64,000 bases of DNA, taken from Chromatiales bacterium. GTDB taxonomy: Bacteria > Pseudomonadota > Gammaproteobacteria > Steroidobacterales > GCA-2729495. The position numbers and the translations under genes are program-made. Positions 1 through 7,028 of the stretch are shown in pieces. Each line of letters starts with the position of its first letter. Within the stretch, counting starts at the first letter, position 1. The notes below the pieces were generated by a model that was not told the origin of the DNA, made no database searches, and worked only from the letters and a program-made list of their open reading frames with translations. The DNA lies in NCBI GenBank assembly GCA_016789885.1, contig JAEUPZ010000006.1, positions 1 to 64,000 on the forward strand, in the 5' to 3' direction.

Positions 1-248
1 ACGCGTATACCTTCGACAACGCCGACGGCGCCCCCGGCGACGACCAGGTCGTGGAGGCGCAGGGCATCCGCATCCGCGTGGGCGCCGACGCGCTGCCCGT
101 GCTGGCCGGCACGGTCGTCGACTACGTGCGCGACGGCCTCAACGAGAAGTTCGTCTTCCAGAACCCCAACGCCGGCGAGGCCTGCGGCTGCGGCGAGAGC
201 TTCTCGCTGCAGTCCGGCCCCGCCGCTCCCGAAAGGATCCTCCCATGA
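1..248 (+). CDS. Iron-sulfur cluster assembly/insertion protein, IscA/ErpA (HesB) family, 3' part
   Basis: This is the C-terminal ~81 residues of a small HesB-family protein; the 5' end lies before the window and the reading frame begins at base 3. The family accepts or delivers Fe-S clusters in the cytoplasm. The visible part holds the family signature: a loop rich in Gly and Asp, then VFQNPNA, then the C-terminal Cys-Gly-Cys-Gly motif followed by ESFSL. Two of the three conserved cysteines are therefore present; the first would lie upstream. Its TGA stop overlaps the next start codon (ATGA at 245-248), so the glutaredoxin gene is translationally coupled and the two probably work together in Fe-S trafficking. 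Confidence 0.88.
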   Translation, partial: AYTFDNADGAPGDDQVVEAQGIRIRVGADALPVLAGTVVDYVRDGLNEKFVFQNPNAGEACGCGESFSLQSGPAAPERILP

Positions 249-1171
249 GCCTTGCCCCTGAAACCCGCCAGGTCATCGACCAGCTGCTCGCCGAGAACCG
301 CGTCGTCCTCTTCATGAAGGGCAACCGGGGCCAGCCGCAGTGCGGCTTCTCGGCCAAGGCGGTGTCGGCGCTGGACATGCTCGTGGCCGACTACGCCACC
401 ATCGACGTGCTCCAGCACCCGGCCATCCGCGAGGGCATCAAGGTGTACGGCAACTGGCCGACGATCCCGCAGCTGTACGTGGCGGGCGAGCTGCTCGGCG
501 GCAGCGACATCATCACGGAGATGTTCGAGTCGGGCGAACTGGCCGACGCCCTCGGCGTCGCGCTGCCAGCAGAGCCCGCACCGCGCGTCGAAGTCTCGCC
601 GGCGGCGGCCGCCATCATGCAGGGTGCCCTGCAGGACCACCCGGGCACGGCCGTGCACCTGAAGATCGACGCCGCCTTCGACCACTCGCTGTCGCTGACG
701 CCGCCGAAGCCCGGGACGGTCGAGATCGACGCCGGCCCCGTGAAGCTGCGCGCCGACCGGCTGAGCGCCACCCGGGCCGAGGGGCTCCGCATCGACGTGC
801 GCGAGACCCTGCAGGGCCAGGGCTTCGCCTTCGACAACCCGCAGGCGCCGCCGCCGGTGAAGCCGCTGACTGTCACGGCGCTGAAGGCGGCCCTGGACGC
901 CGGCACCGCTCCCCGCGTCTACGACGTACGGGGCGATGACGAGCGCGAGGTCGCGGCGATTGCGGCCGCCCGCCCGTGGGACGACGCCGCGGCGCGCGAA
1001 ATCGACGCATTGCCAAAGGACGCGCCGCTGGCCTTCCTGTGCCACCGGGGCGGCCGCAGCCGCAACGTCGCCGAACGCTACCGCCGCCGCGGCTACACGA
1101 ACGTGTACAACGTCGAGGGCGGCATCGACGCGTGGTCCTGCGAGGTCGACCCGACGGTACCCCGCTACTGA
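245..1171 (+). CDS. Monothiol glutaredoxin (Grx4 family) fused to a HesB-like and a rhodanese domain
   Basis: The 308-residue protein has three parts. Residues 1-105 are a Grx4-type monothiol glutaredoxin with MKG near residue 24 and a PQCGFS active site (C33), the type that binds a [2Fe-2S] cluster with glutathione. Residues ~115-225 resemble a HesB/IscA fold but contain no cysteine. Residues ~230-308 are a rhodanese domain with active-site loop CHRGGRS (C266). Grx4 proteins usually have ~110 residues, so this is a natural fusion; proteins of this size and order are known in Xanthomonadales-like bacteria. The start is set by the ATGA overlap with the upstream IscA-type gene. Likely role: cytoplasmic Fe-S cluster transfer or repair linked to sulfur transfer. 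Confidence 0.9.
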   Translation: MSLAPETRQVIDQLLAENRVVLFMKGNRGQPQCGFSAKAVSALDMLVADYATIDVLQHPAIREGIKVYGNWPTIPQLYVAGELLGGSDIITEMFESGELADALGVALPAEPAPRVEVSPAAAAIMQGALQDHPGTAVHLKIDAAFDHSLSLTPPKPGTVEIDAGPVKLRADRLSATRAEGLRIDVRETLQGQGFAFDNPQAPPPVKPLTVTALKAALDAGTAPRVYDVRGDDEREVAAIAAARPWDDAAAREIDALPKDAPLAFLCHRGGRSRNVAERYRRRGYTNVYNVEGGIDAWSCEVDPTVPRY

Positions 1172-1199
1172 GGCGGGGTCGCCGAGCGCGGCGCGCCGC

Positions 1200-2648
1200 T
1201 CAGTCGAGGTCGTTTTCCACGACGACGCCCAGCGGCGTGCCGCCGCCGGGCGCATCGCGGGTCAGTAACGTAAAGGCCGAGCCCCCGGTCAGCGCCAGGT
1301 TGTCCGCCACGACGACGTTGGTCGTGCCCGACGTGGCGACGCTCACCGTGTAGTTGCCCGGCTCGAACTGGAAGTAGGCCGTTGCCACGCCGAGGGTCAC
1401 TGAGCGGGAAATCGGCAGCTGCCCGGTGATGCCCGAGGTACCGACCGGCAGCACGTAGACGTCGACGGGCCCGGAGGCCGGCGAGCCGTTGATGAAGCGC
1501 GCCTGGCCCACCTTGCCGATGGGCCGCACGTTGTCGAAGATGGCCACGGCCGCCTGGGTCGATGCCGTTTCGCCCGCGGCCTTCAGGCCCGTGAACAGCA
1601 CCGACAGCTGCGTGCCGGGCAGCAGCAGCGGCGCAATGCCGAAGACCTGGGTCGTGGGTGCGGCAAACTCGAAGCCGCGCACGGCATAGGTGTCGGCCGG
1701 CAACGGCTGGTACGGAGTGATCTCCGGGAACGGCAGCCCGTCGACGTAGGCCGCGGTGAGGTCCACGTCGGCGCTGCCCGCCGTCGCCGGGTCCGCGGTC
1801 ACCCGGATGGCCGGCGTGTTGGGCGAGAAGTGCAGCACCCTCGTCTCGGCCCCGGTGGACCGGTCGAAGACCTGGGGCTGGTTGAGACCGTTGTCGAGCA
1901 CCAGCGACACCGGTGACGCCCCGATGCCGGTGTTGGTCACGACGCCGACGAGCAGGTCGCGACCCGGCGGGAACTGCAGGCTGCCGGAGTCGAAGACGAC
2001 AGTCCCGGGCTGGCCCTCGGGCGTGATGCGCACCTGGTAGGTGCCGGCAGGGAACTCGACGCGGTCGGTGAACTCCTTGTAGTCCAGCGTCGCGGCCGGC
2101 GCCACCGTCGCGAGGTCGACGTCGGGCGCCGTGAGGTAGACATCGACGGTACCGACGTCGGGCACGGCGTGCAGCAACCGGACGCGGAACTGCCCGCTGC
2201 CGGGGAAGTTGATGGGTGCGGGAATCTGGACGGCCTCGACGCTGTCGTTCGCCGCCTTGCCGACGGCCACCAGCGTGAACTCGTTGCCGCCCTCGAGCGA
2301 GACCTGCGGCAGCTCGAGGATGCGGACGTTGGCCGTGGGCAGGATCGCATCTATTGCGAAGTCGTAGGCCCGCTCGGACGTGACGCCGAGGAAGCCCGTC
2401 CCGCCCTTGTAGTCGACGCCCGAGCGCACGATGGTGTTGTCGACGAGCACGTTGATGCGCGGCGAGTCCGGCGAAAAGTGCAGGACGCGGATGCGGATCT
2501 CGTTGGGCAGCCCGCCGCCACCGCTGCCGCCGCAGCCGGCCACGACCAGCATCGCGGCGAGCGCGAGGGCCGCGGCCCGGCGGACTCGATGGCCCGTCAG
2601 GGCGGTGGCCGGTCTCTGCATTGCGGACCTCATGCTGATGGTCGTCAT
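1200..2648 (-). CDS. DUF4397 domain lipoprotein
   Basis: This 482-residue exported protein has an N-terminal basic stretch, a hydrophobic segment and a lipobox (VVAGC, C39), then a Gly/Ser linker. The mature part holds at least two DUF4397 modules (motif VLHFSPDSP near residue 56, LLHAVPD near 155, VLHFSPNTP near 270), which are beta-sandwich repeats found in surface lipoproteins of unknown function. It lies nine bases downstream of the 604-residue exported protein on the same strand, so the two probably form an operon. An alternative start at an internal Met (residue 6 or 10) is possible. No enzymatic motif is visible. Confidence 0.85.
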   Translation of the reverse strand: MTTISMRSAMQRPATALTGHRVRRAAALALAAMLVVAGCGGSGGGGLPNEIRIRVLHFSPDSPRINVLVDNTIVRSGVDYKGGTGFLGVTSERAYDFAIDAILPTANVRILELPQVSLEGGNEFTLVAVGKAANDSVEAVQIPAPINFPGSGQFRVRLLHAVPDVGTVDVYLTAPDVDLATVAPAATLDYKEFTDRVEFPAGTYQVRITPEGQPGTVVFDSGSLQFPPGRDLLVGVVTNTGIGASPVSLVLDNGLNQPQVFDRSTGAETRVLHFSPNTPAIRVTADPATAGSADVDLTAAYVDGLPFPEITPYQPLPADTYAVRGFEFAAPTTQVFGIAPLLLPGTQLSVLFTGLKAAGETASTQAAVAIFDNVRPIGKVGQARFINGSPASGPVDVYVLPVGTSGITGQLPISRSVTLGVATAYFQFEPGNYTVSVATSGTTNVVVADNLALTGGSAFTLLTRDAPGGGTPLGVVVENDLD

Positions 2649-2657
2649 CGGATCGGG

Positions 2658-4472
2658 CTAGCGGGCCGAGGCCTGTGCCGAGGCCGCCGGCCGGCTGCGC
2701 AGGAAGCTCGCCACCTGGCTGGCCAGCAGTTCGCCCATGCGGGGATCTTCGTTCGGCGGCGCCCACATGGCCCAGGTGCCGCGGTACTGGCCCTGCACCG
2801 GCTTGCGATCGCTCGGCGGGCCGAGGGCCGGATCATAGCCGAGGTGGCCCCAGGCCGGGATGTCGAACGCCAGGGACGGGTCGGTGTCCTCAAGCAGCTG
2901 ATCGGCCCGGGCCTGCCGCGGCGGCGGGTAGGGACGCCCCGCTCCGCAGCCGCCGAGCTTGAAGCAGCACGGACCGGTGGCCTCGGAGCCCGGCACGCGG
3001 CACTGGGTCTCGACCCAGACGCCCCAGTAATCGGCGAAGGGATGGCCAACCCTGGGATAGGTGGCGTAGTCGAGCGTCTTCGCCTTGAGCCAGGTCTTCG
3101 ACCCGATCTCCTTGGCGATCTGGTTCGGCACCTCGATCAGGTTCCAGAAGCTGTCCACGACGATCTGCGAGAAGATCACGACGATGTGGTCAACGTCCTC
3201 GCGCTGGCGCAGCTCGTCGAGGGCGTCCCAGTAGCGGTAGCGGTGGTCGCCGCCGGGCAGCTGCTTGTCGCTCTCGTAGAGCCAGGCGCCGCCGAGGTCC
3301 TCGCCGCGCATGGCGCGCGTGCGCTCCTTCATGGGCCGGCCCGGAGGGCCCTTGGCGTTGGGATTCACCTCGCGGATGCCCATCCACGAGCCGATGATGT
3401 TCTCCGCCTTCATGCCCGGATAGCGCCGCAGCAGCTCGGCCTTGACCAGGTCGTCGAGCACGAGGGTGTCGTCGATCTTGGGGTCGAAGGCCTCGTTGCC
3501 GTCGCGGGTGGCGTGGTTGATGAACATCACCGCCGTGCGCTCGGGCGGCACCTTCGGGTTGAACGACCGCACGATGCCGTCGACGTTCATGGCCACCAGC
3601 AGCGGATCGGTGACCACCGGGTTCGGGCGGCCCGCGAGCGGCACCCGGGAGTCGGCCTTCGGCGGCCCGAGGGCCCGGGTCCAGTTCGGCGGGTCGGAGG
3701 GCCAGCTCGCACGCATCAGGTCCGTCGGGTCGTTGACCCAGTGCACCTGCACGTCGGTGCCGTTGCGCGCGTTCCAGTCGGCGACCATCTTCCGCGTCAT
3801 GTTGACCACGTCGTAGGTCTTCCAGAAGCGCACGCCACCGACGGTCATGTCGACCATGACCAGCTCTTCGGCGCCGCGCTTCAGCAGCCGCTCGCCGGGA
3901 CCGTCGACGTCGTAGCGCTGCGGATTGCACTTGGGCCAGGGCCCGCCGTCGGTCTCGCTGCCGCAGTAGGTCAGCGGCGTGCCGCCCTCGACCTGCGGGC
4001 CGTAGAGCCAGCGGGGCCACGGCAGCCGGTAGGTCTGCTCCTGGGTGCCGATCCACTGGGCGATGTCGGTGACGAACTCCACCCCGAGCTCCGGCCCGAG
4101 CCGGTCCAGTGCCCGGCTCATGTCCTCGAACTGGCGGTCCGTCAGGTACGTCGCCGGGTCGCGGCCGCCGAGCCGCTCGCTCGAGAACGCGTACTTCTTC
4201 AGCTGGGTGGCGGCGTTCGCGTAGCTCTGGCTGTCGCCGGACTTCAGCACCGACGGCCAGGCCTTCGCATTCCAGATCAGGTTCTTGAAAATGACGTTGT
4301 TCGGATCGTACTGGAAGAACTGCAGCGTGCTGTCGAAGGTCTGCGCCGCGGTCTGGTCCTCGGAGCCGCCGTGGACGACGAAGAGCACGCCGACCTTGCG
4401 GGGCGCGGCAGTGGCCGGCAGGGCGGCCAGCAGGGCGGCGGCGAGGAACGCCGGCAGCAGGACATTTCGCAT
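2658..4472 (-). CDS. Exported protein of unknown function (604 aa), possibly chelatase-like N-terminus
   Basis: I do not recognise this protein family. The start was chosen at the Met that opens a clear Sec signal peptide (MRNVLLPAF, cleavage near ATAAP), with a GGAG box a few bases upstream; the open frame continues further upstream without support. The mature N-terminus (VGVLFVVHGGSED) looks superficially like the first strand and loop of ferrochelatase/CbiX-type chelatases, but the rest has no motif I can match. It has a cysteine-rich patch near the C-terminus (ETQCRV through GGCGAG) and many Trp and Pro residues. It is the first gene of a two-gene unit with the DUF4397 lipoprotein. A chelatase role is only a hint. 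Confidence 0.75.
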   Translation of the reverse strand: MRNVLLPAFLAAALLAALPATAAPRKVGVLFVVHGGSEDQTAAQTFDSTLQFFQYDPNNVIFKNLIWNAKAWPSVLKSGDSQSYANAATQLKKYAFSSERLGGRDPATYLTDRQFEDMSRALDRLGPELGVEFVTDIAQWIGTQEQTYRLPWPRWLYGPQVEGGTPLTYCGSETDGGPWPKCNPQRYDVDGPGERLLKRGAEELVMVDMTVGGVRFWKTYDVVNMTRKMVADWNARNGTDVQVHWVNDPTDLMRASWPSDPPNWTRALGPPKADSRVPLAGRPNPVVTDPLLVAMNVDGIVRSFNPKVPPERTAVMFINHATRDGNEAFDPKIDDTLVLDDLVKAELLRRYPGMKAENIIGSWMGIREVNPNAKGPPGRPMKERTRAMRGEDLGGAWLYESDKQLPGGDHRYRYWDALDELRQREDVDHIVVIFSQIVVDSFWNLIEVPNQIAKEIGSKTWLKAKTLDYATYPRVGHPFADYWGVWVETQCRVPGSEATGPCCFKLGGCGAGRPYPPPRQARADQLLEDTDPSLAFDIPAWGHLGYDPALGPPSDRKPVQGQYRGTWAMWAPPNEDPRMGELLASQVASFLRSRPAASAQASAR

Positions 4473-4518
4473 GGGGAACGCTCCAGGGCCGCAAGGGGCC
4501 ACACCCGTGACCCGCGGG

Positions 4519-4524
4519 ATTATA
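4519..4524 (-). promoter_or_regulatory. Consensus -10 box upstream of the 604-aa exported protein
   Basis: A perfect TATAAT is read on the minus strand 47 bases before the chosen start at 4472. Such AT-rich hexamers are rare in this GC-rich DNA. I see no good -35 hexamer at 16-18 bases, so this is a -10 assignment only. Confidence 0.4.
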
Positions 4525-4555
4525 GCGGTGCCGGCCGGCCATCCCCGGCCGGGGC

Positions 4556-6190
4556 TCAGCCCCGGGGGAATTCGATGCGCACGTCGCCGTTCAGCGCCGC
4601 CAGCAGGGCCGGGTCGCGGCGGTAGATGTCCGGCAGGAACCGGACCCGCCCCTCGGCGTCGAGGGTGGCGGTCCAGTAGAGGATCAGCACGGGCCACGGC
4701 TCCTTCAGATTGACGCGGCGCGTCTTGCCGTCATCCACCGAGGCCCGCAGCGACTCCGCGGTCCAGCGCCCTGGCTCGCGCAGCACGATGGCGGCCAGCT
4801 CGAAGGGGTCCTCGACCCGGATGCAGCCGGAGCTGAAGTTGCGGGCCGCCTTGCCGAAGAGATTCCGCCCCGGCGTGTCGTGCAGGTACACGTTGTGCGG
4901 GTTCGGGAACATCAGCTTGACGAGGCCGAGCGGGTTCTTCGGGCCGGCATCCTGCCGGATCATGTAGGGGAAGGGCCGCGCGCCGAAATCGACGGTGGCC
5001 GCATCGACCGGCTTCCCCGACTGCGTCAGCACGCGCATGTCGTTCTCGCGCAGGTAGCTGCGGTTGCGGCGCGCCTTGGGCAGCACGTCCTCGCGCAGGA
5101 TCGTCGGCGGAACGGTCCAGGTCGGGTTGAGCTCCAGGTAGGTCATGCGGCCCTTGAAGATGGGCGTCTGCCGCGCCTCGCGCCCGACGATGGCCCGGCG
5201 CCACCAGGTGACCTGCCCGTCGCGCGTGACGAAGACCTCGGCGCCCGCCACGTTCACGACGACGGCCTCGCCCGGCGTCTCGTCGACGACCCAACGGGCG
5301 CGTTCCAGCGTCAGGCGCAGCTGGTCGATGCGCCCGGCCACCGGCACGTTGAGCGCCGCCAGCGTGCCGCGCCCGACGACGCCATCGGCGTCGAGGCCAT
5401 GGCGGCGCTGGAAGGACTGCACCCCGGCCTGCACAGCGTCGTCGAAGACGGCCGGGTCGTCGGGCATCGGGGTCGCAGCCGGCAGGTCACCGGTCACCCG
5501 CAGCCGCTCGCGCAGCACGGCGACGCGCGGGTCGACGTCGCCCGCGCGCAGCGTCGGCCCCTCGGGCACCTCGGGCCAGCCACCCGCGGCCTCGATGGCC
5601 CGGTACTCCGCCAGCTTCCGCTGCATCACGGTGTACAGCGGCGCCCGCTGGATCCACTGGCCGAGGAAGCCGGAGAGGGACGGCGCCGCCACCGCCGCCT
5701 GCAGCGTCGACAGCGGGCCCTGGCCGGGCCGGAAGTCCCGCGTGAAGTTCCACGCGGGCTCGACCTGCCGCGGATTCACCTTGCCGAACCGCTGGTGGTA
5801 ACCGAAGCGGACGAGGCTCTCGGTGAGCAGGATGTCGAGGTCGGCCCGCGCCGCGGCGTCGGGCCCGGCCTGCACGGCGGCCCACAGGGCCTGGAGCTGG
5901 GGGAGGTTGTAGTCGTCCGCCACGAGCCCGTGTTCAGGGGCCGTGGCCAGCAGCGCCAGCAGTTCCTCGACCCGGGCCGGCTCGCCCCAGGCCGGCGCAT
6001 TGCCGCGGGCAGCGTAGAAATCCGGCAGCAGGCTGCCGGTGGCGAGCGCCACGCCGCGCACGTACAGCCCCCCGGCCGCCGACAGCTGCCCCACGCGGGC
6101 CGCGATGGCATCGGCGACGGCGTCGGCGCGGACCGCCAGGGACACGCTGACGAGCAGCAGGGCGACGAGGGCGCGTGACAGCGATCGCAT
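4556..6190 (-). CDS. L,D-transpeptidase, LdtD/YcbB-like
   Basis: This 544-residue periplasmic enzyme is predicted to make 3-3 (meso-DAP to meso-DAP) crosslinks in peptidoglycan. It has a Sec signal peptide (residues 1-22), a scaffold domain, a peptidoglycan-binding helix bundle near residues 230-290 (VQSFQRRHGLDADGVVG), and a YkuD catalytic domain from about residue 310 to 480. The active-site region reads HDTPGRNLF (H437) followed by SSGCIR (C456, R458), which is complete. The length matches LdtD of Enterobacteria. It is divergent from the MepK-like gene, the same pairing of 3-3 crosslink maker and cutter seen for ycbB and ycbK in E. coli. Confidence 0.93.
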   Translation of the reverse strand: MRSLSRALVALLLVSVSLAVRADAVADAIAARVGQLSAAGGLYVRGVALATGSLLPDFYAARGNAPAWGEPARVEELLALLATAPEHGLVADDYNLPQLQALWAAVQAGPDAAARADLDILLTESLVRFGYHQRFGKVNPRQVEPAWNFTRDFRPGQGPLSTLQAAVAAPSLSGFLGQWIQRAPLYTVMQRKLAEYRAIEAAGGWPEVPEGPTLRAGDVDPRVAVLRERLRVTGDLPAATPMPDDPAVFDDAVQAGVQSFQRRHGLDADGVVGRGTLAALNVPVAGRIDQLRLTLERARWVVDETPGEAVVVNVAGAEVFVTRDGQVTWWRRAIVGREARQTPIFKGRMTYLELNPTWTVPPTILREDVLPKARRNRSYLRENDMRVLTQSGKPVDAATVDFGARPFPYMIRQDAGPKNPLGLVKLMFPNPHNVYLHDTPGRNLFGKAARNFSSGCIRVEDPFELAAIVLREPGRWTAESLRASVDDGKTRRVNLKEPWPVLILYWTATLDAEGRVRFLPDIYRRDPALLAALNGDVRIEFPRG

Positions 6191-6382
6191 TCTGGATGTC
6201 CGGTGGTTGCCTGCCTGCGGGCTGCAGGCATGCTTCTAAGGGTGGCGGATTATCGCCATGCGGGGCGGCCGCCACCAGCGGCCGGGTTGCGCCGGACACC
6301 GGGGGTCTGGAAGAATCCCTGGTATTCCGATGCGGCCGGCCCACCGGCCCCCTTCGACCCTTCGCCCGAAAGCCCGTCGCCT

Positions 6383-6388
6383 GGAAGG
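6383..6388 (+). promoter_or_regulatory. Ribosome binding site deciding the TTG start of the MepK-like gene
   Basis: GGAAGG lies six bases before a TTG at 6395. It favours that TTG over an in-frame ATG at 6230 and an upstream GTG, and placing the start here also puts the twin-arginine motif at the N-terminus, where it belongs. Confidence 0.6.
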
Positions 6389-6394
6389 TATCCC

Positions 6395-6934
6395 TTGGAA
6401 TTCGACCCCAGCCGCCGTCGCCTGCTGCGAGGCCTTGCAGCCGCCGCCCCCGTTCTTGCCTTCCCCGGGCTTGTGGCCGCCACGACGGCGACCCACCGGG
6501 AGCTGTCCTTCCTGCACACCCACACCGGCGAGAAGCTGTCGGTGCTGTACTACGACGGCGGCCGCTACGTCCCCGACGCGCTGGCGGCCCTGAACCGGCT
6601 GCTGCGGGACTTCCGCACCGGCGACGTCCACCCCATCGACCGCAGCCTGCTCGACCTGCTCCACGACCTGCGCAGCGACACCGGCTCGCGGCGCCCGTAC
6701 CAGATCGTGTCGGGCTACCGCTCGCCGGCCACGAATACGCGCCTGCAGCAGGCGGGCCGGGGTGTCGCCACCCACAGCCTGCACATGGACGGCAAGGCCA
6801 TCGACGTCCGCCTCGGCGACGTGCCGCTGGCGAAGCTCCGCAAGGCGGCCCTGGCCCGCCGGCGGGGCGGCGTCGGCTACTACCCGGCCTCCGACTTCGT
6901 CCACGTCGACACCGGTCGCGTCCGCTACTGGTAG
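6395..6934 (+). CDS. mepK: MepK/YcbK-like LD-endopeptidase (DUF882, peptidase M15 fold), Tat-exported
   Basis: This is a ~179-residue peptidoglycan hydrolase. It starts at a TTG with a good Shine-Dalgarno box. A twin-arginine signal (SRRRLLRGL followed by a hydrophobic stretch) lies at the N-terminus, as in E. coli MepK. The zinc site is intact: SLHMDGKAID gives H130 and D137, and a third His is in FVHVDTG near the C-terminus; the conserved SGYRSPATN loop is also present. MepK cleaves the 3-3 crosslinks made by L,D-transpeptidases, and the divergent neighbour is exactly such an enzyme. Function is inferred from family and context. Confidence 0.88.
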   Translation: MEFDPSRRRLLRGLAAAAPVLAFPGLVAATTATHRELSFLHTHTGEKLSVLYYDGGRYVPDALAALNRLLRDFRTGDVHPIDRSLLDLLHDLRSDTGSRRPYQIVSGYRSPATNTRLQQAGRGVATHSLHMDGKAIDVRLGDVPLAKLRKAALARRRGGVGYYPASDFVHVDTGRVRYW

Positions 6935-7028
6935 CCGGCCGCCGGCGCGTCCCGCCGATCCGGCCGCCGTCCGGATCGGGCGGCGGCGACCCGGTCGGTG
7001 CCGCGGCCGGGCCTTCCGCTAGAATCCC

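Noticed and set aside
2169..4625. 818-residue plus-strand open frame opposite the DUF4397 and 604-residue genes
   Set aside because: The minus-strand frames have signal peptides and domains; the plus frame has neither.
6203..6394. Earlier GTG/ATG starts for the MepK-like gene
   Set aside because: They lack a ribosome site and would bury the twin-arginine motif; the TTG at 6395 has GGAAGG at six bases.
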